Source: JBAPUB01 sp049282455 (GTDB taxonomy: Bacteria > Actinomycetota > Actinomycetes > JAHEKZ01). Taken from it: a stretch of DNA of 38,585 bases. The position numbers and the translations under genes are program-made. Location: the NCBI GenBank assembly GCA_049282455.1, contig JBAPUB010000145.1:1-38585 (forward strand). The letters run 5' to 3'. The notes beneath the pieces are model-generated. The model was not told the origin of the DNA. It was given only the letters and a program-made list of their open reading frames with translations, and did no database searches. Below are positions 7,012 to 19,928 of the stretch, in pieces. The stretch's first letter is position 1; the number at the start of each line of letters is the position of its first letter.

Positions 7012-8859
7012 TCAGCTCCTGGATTCGCCGTACATCGAGTCGAGGAGTCCTTCGTACTTCGCCTCGACGACCTTGCGCTTGACCTTCAGGCTGGGTGTCA
7101 GCTCGCCGGACTCGACGCTGAAGTCGTGGTCGAGGATGCGGAACTCCTTGACGGTCTCCCACCGGTTGAGCCCGGCATTGAGCTCGTCGACGCACTGCTT
7201 GACGTAGCCTCGTGTGACCGGGCTCTGCGCCATCGTCGCGTAGTCACCGGTGACTCCGTGCTCGGCCGCCCAGTGCGCCAGCGTGTCCGGGTCCAACGTG
7301 ATCAGGGCACTCGCGAAGTTGCGGCGGTCCGCATGCACGAGCATCTGAGCCGCGATGGGACAGATGGCCTTGAACTGGGCCTCGATGGCTCCTGGGGCGA
7401 TGTACTTGCCCGCCGAGGTCTTGACGAGGTCCTTCTTGCGGTCGGTGATGCGAAGGCGGCCGCCCTCGTCGATCTCTCCGACGTCACCGGTCGCGAACCA
7501 GCCGTCGGCGTCAAGCACCTCGGCGGTCTGCTCGGGCATGCCGTGGTACCCGCGCATCACGCCCGGTCCGCGCACGAGGATCTCGCCGTCCGAGGCGATC
7601 GACAGCTCGGTCCCGGGAAACGGCTCGCCCACGGTCGCGAACCGGAACGAGTGCGGACGGTTGAGGCAGGTGGCCGCGCTGGTCTCGGTCAGCCCGTACC
7701 CCTCGAGGACGAGCAGTCCGGCGCAGTGGAACCACTCCGCGACGTCGTGGGACAAGGCCGCGCTGCCGGACACCAGGTAGCGGATCCGGCCGCCGAGTCG
7801 CGCCTTGATCTTGCTGAACACCAGCCGGTCGGCCAGGGCGAGCTGGAGCTTCAAGGACCCGGTGGGCTCCAAGCCCTGCTGCCGGCGGCGGCTGACCTGT
7901 TCGCCGACCCCGAAGGCCCAGTCGAAGATCCTGGCCTTCGCCCCACCCTCACCTTTGGCTGTCTGGATCACCCTGGCGCGCACCTTCTCGAAGATGCGCG
8001 GGACCCCGGCCATGAAGGTCGGCTGGACCGCGGCCAGGTTCTCGACGATCTTGTCGACGCGCCCGTCGACGGCGGTGACGAACCCGATCTGCAGCTGAGC
8101 GGCAAGCAGCACCTTGCCGAAGGAGTGGGCCAGCGGGAGCCACAGGTACTGCACGTCGTCGGGCCGAAGGATCTCGATGGCTTCGATGGCTGCGCCCTCG
8201 TAGGTCCAGCACGACTGGGTCAGCTCGACGCCCTTGGGTCGCCCGGTCGTTCCCGAGGTGTAGATGAGGGTGGCCAGCTGGTCGGGACCGATGCCGGCGA
8301 TCACACCGTCGATCAGACCAGGAGACCGGGCCAGGACGCCTGCGCCGCGCTGCCGCAGCTGCGCCCAGGTGATCACCCACTCCCGATCGTCCGGCGACGG
8401 GTCACCGTCGACGAGCACCACGTGCTCGACAGTTGGAAGCTCGTGGCGATGGCGGCGCAGCTTGTCGAGCTGGGCGGCGTCCTCGACGATGACGACGCGC
8501 GCGCCCGAGTCGGCCACGATGTAGACGACGTCGGCCGCCTCGGTCGACGGGTAGATCGTGGTGGTCGCCGCACCGGCACACATGATGGCCAAGTCGGCCA
8601 GGATCCACTCGACGCGGGTCGAACAGACGATGGCGACCCGGTCCTCGCGGTCGACCCGGAGGTCGATCAGGCCGGCCGCTGCGTCGAAGACCAGCATCAG
8701 GGTCTGCTGCCACGACAGGGACTCCCACCCACCGTCGACCGGAAAGCGGAAAGCCTCACGTCGCGGTGTGGCGGTGACCCGGTCGACGAACATCTGCCCC
8801 ACCGACACGGCGCGGCTCGGCAACGCAGCGTCGGCGTCCCCCGCTTTGGTGTTGCTCAT
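7012..8859 (-). CDS. Long-chain fatty acid--CoA ligase (AMP-forming)
   Basis: A 615-residue ANL-superfamily enzyme that activates fatty acids to acyl-AMP and then acyl-CoA. The P-loop YTSGTTGRPKG lies about residues 197-207, the GYGLTE adenine motif about 388, and the TGDVGEI / RITDRKKDLVKTSAGKYIAP hinge and catalytic lysine region about 450-485. Overall it is like the FadD15/long-chain type. No membrane segment. The neighbours are an MBL-fold hydrolase directly downstream and lepA upstream. A hexamer TAGGCT (8867-8872) ends seven bases before the ATG, the spacing expected for a leaderless transcript, and no Shine-Dalgarno is visible. Confidence 0.92.
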   Translation of the reverse strand: MSNTKAGDADAALPSRAVSVGQMFVDRVTATPRREAFRFPVDGGWESLSWQQTLMLVFDAAAGLIDLRVDREDRVAIVCSTRVEWILADLAIMCAGAATTTIYPSTEAADVVYIVADSGARVVIVEDAAQLDKLRRHRHELPTVEHVVLVDGDPSPDDREWVITWAQLRQRGAGVLARSPGLIDGVIAGIGPDQLATLIYTSGTTGRPKGVELTQSCWTYEGAAIEAIEILRPDDVQYLWLPLAHSFGKVLLAAQLQIGFVTAVDGRVDKIVENLAAVQPTFMAGVPRIFEKVRARVIQTAKGEGGAKARIFDWAFGVGEQVSRRRQQGLEPTGSLKLQLALADRLVFSKIKARLGGRIRYLVSGSAALSHDVAEWFHCAGLLVLEGYGLTETSAATCLNRPHSFRFATVGEPFPGTELSIASDGEILVRGPGVMRGYHGMPEQTAEVLDADGWFATGDVGEIDEGGRLRITDRKKDLVKTSAGKYIAPGAIEAQFKAICPIAAQMLVHADRRNFASALITLDPDTLAHWAAEHGVTGDYATMAQSPVTRGYVKQCVDELNAGLNRWETVKEFRILDHDFSVESGELTPSLKVKRKVVEAKYEGLLDSMYGESRS

Positions 8860-8866
8860 GCTCAGC

Positions 8867-8872
8867 AGCCTA
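8867..8872 (-). promoter_or_regulatory. Possible -10 box for the acyl-CoA ligase (leaderless)
   Basis: TAGGCT on the minus strand, ending 7 nt before the ATG at 8859. This fits the actinobacterial TAnnnT -10 rule and would place transcription start at or next to the start codon. The -35 region is weak (TGGCAC at 8890-8895, 17-nt spacer). Confidence 0.4.
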
Positions 8873-8922
8873 GGGAGATCGGCGCGCCCGTGCCAGCGAG
8901 GGGGCGAGAAGCTCGAGCACGC

Positions 8923-10764
<1,842 letters not shown>

Positions 10765-11068
10765 TGGACGCTTTCGCTGAGGGCGGTGCGGGCCTGGTTG
10801 GACCGCGCTGGGGCGAGGGGCGTTGCGCCGCTCGGCGTCCCATCGTCCCACGACCAGCGACACCGTCGTCCGAGGTCGGAGGTCAGCGGGCCGGTTTGGA
10901 CGGTGCGCGCTCTCCGCTGGTACTCTCAACGGCGCGAGCGGCCTCCTCACGGATGCCGGGGCAGCCACGACCGGCGGCCCGTGTCCCTCCCCGGCTCGAT
11001 CACCAGCTCGACCCAGGGGCACCAGCCACCTGACACACCGACCGACGAAACGGCGAGGCAGATCCTTC
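10765..11068. promoter_or_regulatory. Divergent intergenic region lepA / rpsT
   Basis: A 304-nt gap between the divergent lepA and rpsT genes that should hold promoters for both. On the plus strand TTGGAC (10896-10901) and TACTCT (10921-10926), 19 bases apart, form a reasonable promoter for rpsT, giving a leader of about 135 nt. I see no convincing minus-strand promoter for lepA and no coding sequence. Confidence 0.5.
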
Positions 11069-11344
11069 GTGGCGAACATCAAGTCCCAGATCAAGCGCAA
11101 CCTGCAGAACGCCAAGCGGCACGAGCGCAACAAGTCCGTGCGCTCCTCGCTCAAGACTTCCGTGCGCAAGTTCCGCGACGCCGCGGCCGCGGGCGACACC
11201 GCCCAGGCCGAGCAGCTGTACCGCGAGGCCTCCCGTGAGCTCGACAAGGCCGTGAGCAAGGGCGTCATCCACTCCAACCAGGCCGCCAACAAGAAGTCCA
11301 AGATGGCCAAGCGCCTCGCCACATCGGGGGCCCAGGCCGCCTGA
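11069..11344 (+). CDS. rpsT: 30S ribosomal protein S20
   Basis: A small primary-binding 30S protein that contacts 16S rRNA helices at the bottom of the subunit. 91 residues beginning V(M)ANIKSQIKRNLQNAKRHERNK, highly basic and helical, with the typical SAVHKGVIHKNAAANKKS-like segment here as SKGVIHSNQAANKKSKMAKRL. GTG start at 11069, with GAGG ten bases upstream. The open frame upstream to 10823 is not S20-like. Divergent from lepA and convergent with holA; this lepA-rpsT-holA order is conserved in actinobacteria. Confidence 0.97.
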   Translation: MANIKSQIKRNLQNAKRHERNKSVRSSLKTSVRKFRDAAAAGDTAQAEQLYREASRELDKAVSKGVIHSNQAANKKSKMAKRLATSGAQAA

Positions 11345-11357
11345 CCCAGCCGCGTTC

Positions 11358-11391
11358 GACGACGCCGTTTCCCTCAGGGGGCGGCGTCGTC
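11358..11391. terminator. Hairpin terminator between rpsT and holA
   Basis: A 10-bp perfect stem, 11358-11367 with 11382-11391, enclosing a 14-nt loop that can itself form a CCC/GGG pairing. It starts 14 bases after the rpsT stop and lies 25 bases past the holA stop, so it can serve both convergent genes. There is no long T-run, as is usual in high-GC genomes. Confidence 0.7.
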
Positions 11392-11415
11392 CTCGTTCCG
11401 GGCGGGTTCGTTGCC

Positions 11416-12429
11416 TCAGCTCCTGGCGGTCCGCGCCCGCCCGACCGTGACGAGCAGCCGCTCGAGGGCATAGGCCCGCTGCGCCTCGCCCCCTTTGACG
11501 GCCTCGTCAGTTGCCGCCGCTGCCCGGATCGCGGTCGCCAGCCCGACCGGTGTCCAGGCGGGGGCCCATGCTCGAGCCCTCTTGATCGCGAAGTCCCCCA
11601 CCCCCAGCTCGCGGGCCAAGGATGCCGGTGACACTCCGCGTGGGGCGCTGGCCACCCGAGCCAGCGTGCGCAGCTGCTTGGCGACCGCTGCGACGACCGG
11701 CACCGGGTCGGTACCGCTGTCGACCAGCTGGCGGGCCAGGGCCAGCGCCGAAGCGGTGTTCCCGTCGAGCAGGGCGTCGACGACGGTGAAGCCGCTCGTC
11801 TCGGCACGGCCCGCGTAGTAGAGGGACACGGCGTCTCGGTCCAGGCGTCCTGGCACGTCTGCCGCCAGCTGCGCGCAGGCTGCGGCCAGGTCACGCAGGT
11901 CGGTGCCCAGAGCGTCGAGCAAGGCGGTCACGCCGTCGCGCTCGATGGACCGCTCGCGGCCGGAGAACTCGTCGCGGACGAACTGTTCGCGGTGCGCCTG
12001 AACCTGGCTACGCGTGCGCGGCGCAGCAGTCGTGAGCTCGACGGCCCCCGCCTTGCGGGCGGCGGTCAGAACGGCCTTGCCCGCGTTTCCTCCACGGTGC
12101 ACCAGCACGACCCGGGCATCCGGTGACGGCGCCGCGAGATACGCGGTGATCTCGTCGACGGCGTCGGCGAGGTCGCCCGAGTCGGCCTTGAGCCGTTCGA
12201 TCCCGTTCAGCACGACGACGGGGGCACCCCCGAACAACGACGGTGAGACCAGGACCGCCAGGTCGCCTCGGTGGAGGTCCTCGACCTCGAGGTCGTGGAC
12301 CTCGAGGTCCGGGTCGGCGGACCGCCAGTCCTGGACGAGCGAACGAGTGGCCCGCTCGACGAGGAACTCCTCGCTCCCGGTCACCAGGATGAGCTGAGAA
12401 GCGGTCGGTGCTGGGGTTTGGACAGGCAT
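11416..12429 (-). CDS. holA: DNA polymerase III subunit delta (HolA)
   Basis: The clamp-loader delta subunit, which opens the beta sliding clamp. About 337 residues from ATG 12429 (MPVQTPAPTASQLILVTGSEEFLVERA). The N-terminal P-loop-like region GSEEFLVERA, the central segment with VLVHRGGNAGKAVL, and the C-terminal helical collar domain (VSLYYAGRAETSGFTVVDALLDGN ... ALERLLVTVGRARTA, described rather than aligned) are those of HolA. The frame is open to 12480, but MPVQTP is the plausible start. It follows comEC by 47 nt on the same strand, the usual comEA-comEC-holA order. Confidence 0.93.
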   Translation of the reverse strand: MPVQTPAPTASQLILVTGSEEFLVERATRSLVQDWRSADPDLEVHDLEVEDLHRGDLAVLVSPSLFGGAPVVVLNGIERLKADSGDLADAVDEITAYLAAPSPDARVVLVHRGGNAGKAVLTAARKAGAVELTTAAPRTRSQVQAHREQFVRDEFSGRERSIERDGVTALLDALGTDLRDLAAACAQLAADVPGRLDRDAVSLYYAGRAETSGFTVVDALLDGNTASALALARQLVDSGTDPVPVVAAVAKQLRTLARVASAPRGVSPASLARELGVGDFAIKRARAWAPAWTPVGLATAIRAAAATDEAVKGGEAQRAYALERLLVTVGRARTARS

Positions 12430-12476
12430 TGCCGCCCAGCATGGCAGACGGCGGCGATCACCCGCCGTCCCACGAA

Positions 12477-14837
12477 TCACCGGGTCTGGATGCGCAGGCC
12501 GCCGTGGTCGACCAGGACGGCGATGTCACCGTCTTGGTCCGTGCGGCGCACCATGACCCCGGCGTCGGCCATCGCCGCCATCAGCTCCGGGTTCGGGTGC
12601 CCGTAGTCGTTGTCTGCGCCGACGGACACGACGGCGAGACGAGGATCAGCGGCCTGCCAGAAGGCCGGGTCCTGCGCGGCCGAGCCGTGGTGGGCGACTT
12701 TGAGCACGTCGCACCGAAGGTCCACGCCCGAGGCCAGGATGGCCTGCTGTGCGGCGGTCTCGACGTCACCGGTCAGCAGCAGTCGGATGCCGGACACCTC
12801 GACGAGCAGCACGGCGCTGGCGTTGTTCGGGTCGGAGCCCTCGCCCCGGATCAGCCGTTGGGGCCAGAGGACCTGCCAGTGGAGCGGCCCGACGTCGGCT
12901 CGCTCCCCGACGGCGACGGTCCTCAGCCCCACACCGGCGGCTCGCGCCCACGAAGCGACCTGTGCTGCCTGCTCGGGCGGCTCGGCCAGCGGACTGACCA
13001 CGATCTGACCCACGTCACGGTCGCGCAGAACCCCAGGCAGACCATCGACGTGGTCGGCGTGGAAGTGCGTCAGCACGACGACCGGCACCGCAGTCACCCG
13101 CAGCCGTCGCAGGCACCGGTCGATGGCTCCGGGCTCCGGCCCGGCGTCCACGACCACCGCCGAACCACCACCGGCATTCAGCACCAGCCCGTCGCCCTGG
13201 CCGACGTCGCAGGCCACCATCAGCCACCCGGGAGGTGGCCAACGCCCCGACCGCTGCCACCAACCCACCAGCGCCAGACCGAGCACGAGGGCAACCGCGA
13301 CGCGCATCGCGCGATCGGCCGTGCGCCATCGGGGCATTGAAGCGACCCGCAGACCGCCAGCCACCGCCAGAGCCGTCACCGCGGCCGCGCACACGAGCCC
13401 CCGTGGGCCCGGGCTCACCCGCACCACCGGCAACGGCGCAGCAGACGACCACCGGGCCACGGCCACGATCCACCAAACGGGCCAGCCCGCGAGCCAGGCC
13501 GCCACCGACGCCACGGGCGTGCTGACCACCGAGACCACGGCAGCGGTAGCTCCGAACAGGGTGGCCGGGGCAACGGCGGGCGCAGCCAGCAGGTTCGCCA
13601 AGACCCCGACCGAGCCCACCGAGCCCGAAAGGGCGAGCTGAAGGGGAAGGGTGGCCAGCTGTGCCGCGACCGCCACCGCAAGGGCGTCGGCCGCGACGGG
13701 AGGCAGCACCCGCCGCCACGACCGCCGCAGCCGCGGTGCCAACCACAGCAGCCCGCCCGTCGCGGCGACCGACAGTGCGAATCCCCAGGAACGGGCCAGC
13801 CACGGGTCGGTCAAGAGCAGACCGCCGCACGCCACGAGAAGCGCGCGCGAGCCGTGGCGGCCTCCGGCTGACAGCACCCCGACCACAGCCACGGCACCCA
13901 TGACGGCGGCGCGCAGAACGCTCGGCTGCGGTCGGGCGACGACGACGAAGGCCGCGAGCGCGAGCATCCCTACAGCCGGCAGCGCCAGGCCTCGAACGCC
14001 CAGCCATCGGGCCAGCCCCAGAGCGGCGACCAGCACGATCGCCACGTTCGCCCCGGAGACGGCCGTGAGGTGGGACAGGCCAGCGGCTCGAAGGTCGTCC
14101 ACTAGTCCCTCGGGCATGGCCGTGGTGTCGCCGACGACCAGGGCCGGCAGAAGACCCGAGACGTCGGGCGACAGCTGCGCCGACGCCTTTCGCAAGCCGG
14201 AACGTATCCGCTCGGCGCTGCGACCTACGGCACCCGCTCCGGCGACCACCGACGGCGGCCCACGGGCAAAGACCAAGGCCGACAGACCCGACGTGCCCGG
14301 CAGCGAACGGACTCGACCGCTCAGCTCGATCGTCTGTCCTGGACTGAGACCACCCCAGCCCGGGCCAGAGCCCACGACGACGACGGGACTGCGCACCTGC
14401 CACCGAGACACCCCGGAGGCGACTTCCTCGACGCGCACCGACACCGAGTAGCTCGGCTGGCCGCCCCACCCGGCGTGCCCGGCACGCGGGTCACCCGTGA
14501 CAGCGCCCACCAGCCGAGCCGTCGACCCCTGCTCGGCCAGGGTCCGCCAGGGTCCGGCCGCGAGGGCGGCCAGACGGACCGCCGAGGTCGTACAGCCCGC
14601 GGCAAGCATCAGCAGAACCCCGGTCGCAAGCCGACGGCGAGCCCGCGAACGGGCCGACGCCGACCGCCGAAGGATCACCCCGACCGAGACCGCAACCAGC
14701 GTGACGACGGTGGCCGCACCCGGGACCCCGATCAGGGGGGTGAACCAGGCGGACACCCAGAGTGCGACCACCGGCGGGAGCAGCCGAAGATCGAGCCCCG
14801 AGCGGGCCGGGTCGGTCGGCTCGGCCCGGACGGTCAT
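12477..14837 (-). CDS. comEC: ComEC/Rec2 family competence protein (DNA uptake channel)
   Basis: A 786-residue polytopic inner-membrane protein that carries single-stranded DNA into the cell during transformation. Hydrophobic segments occur at residues about 20-90. An OB-like extracytoplasmic part follows, then the Competence domain with many transmembrane helices (about 230-510; contains LTAVSGANVAI), and a C-terminal metallo-beta-lactamase-like domain from about 540 with VVLTHFHADHVDGL near 590 and KVAHHGS later. All metal-ligand motifs of the MBL domain look intact, so it may be a nuclease. The start overlaps the comEA stop in ATGA (14834-14837). The gene is intact, as is comEA; whether the organism is competent is unknown. 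Confidence 0.93.
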   Translation of the reverse strand: MTVRAEPTDPARSGLDLRLLPPVVALWVSAWFTPLIGVPGAATVVTLVAVSVGVILRRSASARSRARRRLATGVLLMLAAGCTTSAVRLAALAAGPWRTLAEQGSTARLVGAVTGDPRAGHAGWGGQPSYSVSVRVEEVASGVSRWQVRSPVVVVGSGPGWGGLSPGQTIELSGRVRSLPGTSGLSALVFARGPPSVVAGAGAVGRSAERIRSGLRKASAQLSPDVSGLLPALVVGDTTAMPEGLVDDLRAAGLSHLTAVSGANVAIVLVAALGLARWLGVRGLALPAVGMLALAAFVVVARPQPSVLRAAVMGAVAVVGVLSAGGRHGSRALLVACGGLLLTDPWLARSWGFALSVAATGGLLWLAPRLRRSWRRVLPPVAADALAVAVAAQLATLPLQLALSGSVGSVGVLANLLAAPAVAPATLFGATAAVVSVVSTPVASVAAWLAGWPVWWIVAVARWSSAAPLPVVRVSPGPRGLVCAAAVTALAVAGGLRVASMPRWRTADRAMRVAVALVLGLALVGWWQRSGRWPPPGWLMVACDVGQGDGLVLNAGGGSAVVVDAGPEPGAIDRCLRRLRVTAVPVVVLTHFHADHVDGLPGVLRDRDVGQIVVSPLAEPPEQAAQVASWARAAGVGLRTVAVGERADVGPLHWQVLWPQRLIRGEGSDPNNASAVLLVEVSGIRLLLTGDVETAAQQAILASGVDLRCDVLKVAHHGSAAQDPAFWQAADPRLAVVSVGADNDYGHPNPELMAAMADAGVMVRRTDQDGDIAVLVDHGGLRIQTR

Positions 14838-15760
14838 ACCCGGACCAGGGGTGCGACGTCGGCGAGGGTCGCGTCGCCGATCCCCGAGACCTCGCGGAGC
14901 TCGTCGACGCTGGTGAACCGGCCGTGCTCAGTTCGCCACTGCAGGATCCGCGCGGCGAGCACCGGACCGATTCCCGGGAGGGTGTCCAGCTGCTCGAGCG
15001 TCGCGCTGTTCAGGTCGAGAGGGCTGGACGAGCCCGCGGCACCGGTCGGGTCTGACAGCCCCGGAACCGCGCCCAGCCCCACCGACAGCGGCGGAACTTC
15101 GGCCTTTGGCCCGGCCACCACGACCGCGATCCCGTCGGTCAGCACCGCAGCGAGGTTGAGTCCAGACGTCGAACCGCGACCGGTCAACCCGCCGGCTGCC
15201 TCGATCGCGTCGACCACGCGCGCACCCAGCGGAAGCTCGACGACCCCGGGGTGGCGGACCTGTCCCTTGACGTCGACCACGACGACCGACCCGGGTGACC
15301 CGGCTGGGCTGGTGGACCCGGCTGGGCTGGTGGACCCGGCTGGACTGGTGGACCCGGCTGGGCCGGCGGACCCGGGTGACCCAGCCATCGACAGTGCGCC
15401 CGCGAGGGTCGGCGACGGCGAGGCGCTGGTGCCCAGGACCGGACGAAGCTCCAGCGAAGCGGCCGGCACGGGACTGCTGGAGGGCAGCGCCAGCCACCAC
15501 ACCAGGGCACCACCTGCCACGGCGCCCAGGGCGATCCAGCTGAGTGTCGCCACGCCCCGTCGGTCGGGCGCCAGGCGGGCCGGCGCGCCTGGCTCGACCC
15601 GGGGAGCGGGGTCGTCGTGATCGGGGAGCTCGCCGCTCAGCTCCGCCCGTGCCTCGGCGAGCGTGGGCAGCCATCCGGGGGTGAGGGCGGACAGACGGGC
15701 GCGAGTCCGGTCCGAGCGGGCCCGACGCGAGGTGGCCAACATCCGGCGGACGGTAGGCAT
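14834..15760 (-). CDS. comEA: ComEA family DNA-binding protein (SLBB + helix-hairpin-helix)
   Basis: A 308-residue membrane-anchored DNA receptor for uptake. A basic N-terminus is followed by one transmembrane helix at about 70-92 (VATLSWIALGAVAGGALVWW), an extracellular Ser/Thr/Pro/Gly linker, an SLBB domain at about 155-195 (VVVDVKGQVRHPGVVELP) and a C-terminal tandem helix-hairpin-helix (LDLNSATLEQLDTLPGIGPV ... SGIGDATLADV). The linker contains repeated P-A-G-S-T-S encoded by an 18-bp tandem repeat. The ATG at 15760 is used; an internal ATG six codons later is also possible. It is followed by comEC with a 4-nt overlap. Confidence 0.93.
   Translation of the reverse strand: MPTVRRMLATSRRARSDRTRARLSALTPGWLPTLAEARAELSGELPDHDDPAPRVEPGAPARLAPDRRGVATLSWIALGAVAGGALVWWLALPSSSPVPAASLELRPVLGTSASPSPTLAGALSMAGSPGSAGPAGSTSPAGSTSPAGSTSPAGSPGSVVVVDVKGQVRHPGVVELPLGARVVDAIEAAGGLTGRGSTSGLNLAAVLTDGIAVVVAGPKAEVPPLSVGLGAVPGLSDPTGAAGSSSPLDLNSATLEQLDTLPGIGPVLAARILQWRTEHGRFTSVDELREVSGIGDATLADVAPLVRV
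15302..15373. repeat. Four 18-bp tandem repeats inside comEA
   Basis: Four in-frame copies of an 18-bp unit (15302-15319, 15320-15337, 15338-15355, 15356-15373). The first two are identical, the third differs by one base and the fourth by two. On the minus strand they encode the hexapeptide P-A-G-S-T-S in the extracellular linker between the membrane anchor and the SLBB domain. Copy-number change would alter linker length without a frameshift. Confidence 0.93.
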
Positions 15761-15858
15761 CGCGGACTCCTCGGCCCAGGCACTCCGGGTCCGCCTGGGG
15801 AGGACCGGCCGACGGATCCGCTGAGGACAACCACCTCAGGAGGCCGAGCGACCGTGGC

Positions 15859-16434
15859 TCAGGCCCGTCGCGACCGCACCCAACGGGTCAGGTTCGGGAC
15901 GTGGCGGATCTCCACGACGGTCGCGAGGAAGACCGCCCACACCAGCTGCTCCGTCGACTCGGCTGCCACGAGTGCGGCAGCGATCAGCACCAGCCCGGCG
16001 ACCATCGAGGCCAAGGCCACCCACCGGGTGACCGCAAGCGTCAACCCGAACCCTGCCAGGGCGGCGAGGGCCCACACCGGTTGGACGGCGAGGACCGCAC
16101 CCAACGACGTCGCCACGCCGCGGCCGCCTCGACCCCGAAGGATCGGTGACGTCACATGGCCGAGGACGGCCGCCGCGCCCGCCCACAGGGCGAGCGTCGG
16201 GTCCACGGCGCCGAAGGCGAGCGCCGGCAGGAAGCCCTTGACCACGTCGAGCAGGCCGACCAGGACGCCGAACGGCCAGCCCAGCACGCGACCGGCGTTC
16301 GTCGCCCCCGGGTTCCCCGAGCCCGTCGTGCTCAGGTCCACACCACGGGCCCGACCCACCGCGGCCGCAGGAGACAGCGACCCCACGCCGTAGCCGACGG
16401 CGCTCGCGGCAAGCACCCACAGGCCTTCGTTCAC
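15859..16434 (-). CDS. plsY: Glycerol-3-phosphate acyltransferase PlsY
   Basis: An integral membrane enzyme that transfers the acyl group from acyl-phosphate to glycerol-3-phosphate, the first step of phospholipid synthesis. 191 residues with about five hydrophobic helices. Conserved cytoplasmic motifs are present: GSLSPAAAVGRARGVDL, SGNPGATNAGR (the usual SGNxGATN), GRGGRGVATSLG (the phosphate-binding KGGKGVAT-like loop with Arg in place of Lys) and the C-terminal VEIRHVPNLTR, which replaces the commoner RHRxNIxRL. GTG start at 16434. It lies 33 nt after degV on the same strand. The length is normal. Confidence 0.9.
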   Translation of the reverse strand: MNEGLWVLAASAVGYGVGSLSPAAAVGRARGVDLSTTGSGNPGATNAGRVLGWPFGVLVGLLDVVKGFLPALAFGAVDPTLALWAGAAAVLGHVTSPILRGRGGRGVATSLGAVLAVQPVWALAALAGFGLTLAVTRWVALASMVAGLVLIAAALVAAESTEQLVWAVFLATVVEIRHVPNLTRWVRSRRA

Positions 16435-16467
16435 GCGAACATCACCGCTGCCGAGGGCACCATCGGC

Positions 16468-17322
16468 TCAGACCCGTGGGCAGACCATGACCGAGATCGT
16501 GCCCGGTCCAACGTGCGCACCGACGACCGCACCGATCTCGTTCACCACGAGCTCCGACAACCCAGGCACCCGCTCCGCCAGTCGTCGGGCCAACGTCTCC
16601 GCGCGCTCCGCGTTCGCCAGGTGCTGCACGGCGACATCGACGGCCCGGTCCCCCGCCCTGTCGACCGCGACCTCCTCCAGCCGTGCCAGCGCTCTGCTCG
16701 TCGTGCGAACCTTCTCGAACGGTTCGACCCGACCATCGACCAGCTGGAGCAAGGGTTTCACCGACAGCGCCGACCCGACCAGCGCGGCCGCCGCGCCGAT
16801 CCGTCCGCCGCGCCTGAGGTACTCGAGGGTGTCGACGTAGAAGAACACCGACGACGACGCGGCACGCCGCTCGGCGACCGCGACCACCTGCTCGAGGTCA
16901 CCGCCTTGCGCCGCGCACTCGGCCGCGCTCACGGCGGCGAAGCCCAGGGCCATTCCGATGGAGCGGCTGTCGACCACGGCGACCGGGACCGACAGCCCAC
17001 GGGCAGCGAGCGTGGCCGACTCGATCGTGGCCGACATGTCGGAGGACAAGTGGACCGAGACGATCCCGGTCGCGCCCTGCGCCACCAGCTGCTCGTATGT
17101 CGACAGGAACGACTGTGGTGTGGGCCGGCTCGTGCTGACCGGAGTCCAGTCCCGCAGCGCCTGCGCGACCTCGGCGGCCGAGACATCGGTCTCGTCGGAG
17201 ACCGAACCTCCGATCACAACCTGAACGGGAACGACTGCGATCTCATGCGTCTTGCACAGGGACTCCGGAAGGTACGCGGTCGAGTCGGTGACGACCGCGA
17301 CGCGTGATCGTGCGTTCGCCAC
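16468..17322 (-). CDS. DegV family fatty-acid-binding protein
   Basis: A 284-residue DegV/FakB-type protein that binds one fatty acid molecule in a cleft between its two domains; family members present fatty acids to a kinase. Recognisable motifs are VVTDSTAYLPESL at the N-terminus, TSRPTPQSF, VHLSSDMSATIESA (the ligand-contacting serines) and YLRRGGRIGAAAALVGSALSVKPLL. GTG start at 17322, seven bases after the leuS stop, without a clear Shine-Dalgarno; it is probably in the leuS transcript. No FakA kinase gene is in the window. Confidence 0.92.
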   Translation of the reverse strand: MANARSRVAVVTDSTAYLPESLCKTHEIAVVPVQVVIGGSVSDETDVSAAEVAQALRDWTPVSTSRPTPQSFLSTYEQLVAQGATGIVSVHLSSDMSATIESATLAARGLSVPVAVVDSRSIGMALGFAAVSAAECAAQGGDLEQVVAVAERRAASSSVFFYVDTLEYLRRGGRIGAAAALVGSALSVKPLLQLVDGRVEPFEKVRTTSRALARLEEVAVDRAGDRAVDVAVQHLANAERAETLARRLAERVPGLSELVVNEIGAVVGAHVGPGTISVMVCPRV

Positions 17323-17329
17323 GAGGGTC

Positions 17330-19822
<2,493 letters not shown>

Positions 19823-19861
19823 ATGCTCCCTCACTGACAGCGTGCCCCTGACATGACAAAA

Positions 19862-19879
19862 CCCCTCGCTCACGAGGGG
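19862..19879 (-). terminator. Rho-independent terminator in the leuS leader (attenuator)
   Basis: On the minus strand CCCCTCG (19873-19879), loop TGAG, CGAGGGG (19862-19868), followed at once by TTTTGT (19856-19861). The stem is a perfect 7 bp with a U-run, rare for such a GC-rich genome. It lies 39 nt before the leuS ATG and after a Leu-rich leader peptide. Its 5' arm can instead pair with GAGCGGG at 19908-19914 (one bulged C), a candidate antiterminator. Confidence 0.85.
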
Positions 19880-19880
19880 C

Positions 19881-19928
19881 AGCCGCGCCGACGTGGTGCA
19901 CGTGGCACCCGCTCAGGTCAGCGCGGCT
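19881..19928 (-). promoter_or_regulatory. leuS leader stem (pause/protector helix)
   Basis: An 8-bp perfect inverted repeat: AGCCGCGC (19921-19928, inside the last codons of the leader peptide) and GCGCGGCT (19881-19888, next to the terminator). A smaller GGTGC/GCACC hairpin lies within. A ribosome stalled on the three Leu codons would cover the first arm and prevent this helix from forming. The RNA switch model is inference. Confidence 0.6.

Noticed and set aside
10765..11322. N-terminal extension of LepA to 799 residues
   Set aside because: It runs antisense through rpsT and has no LepA similarity; LepA is normally about 600 residues.
15302..15373. CRISPR-like or mobile element repeat
   Set aside because: In-frame linker repeats inside comEA without spacers.
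19823..19873. Longer start of LeuS
   Set aside because: Reads through the terminator hairpin; the N-terminus is not LeuS-like, and ATG 19822 has GAGGGAG.
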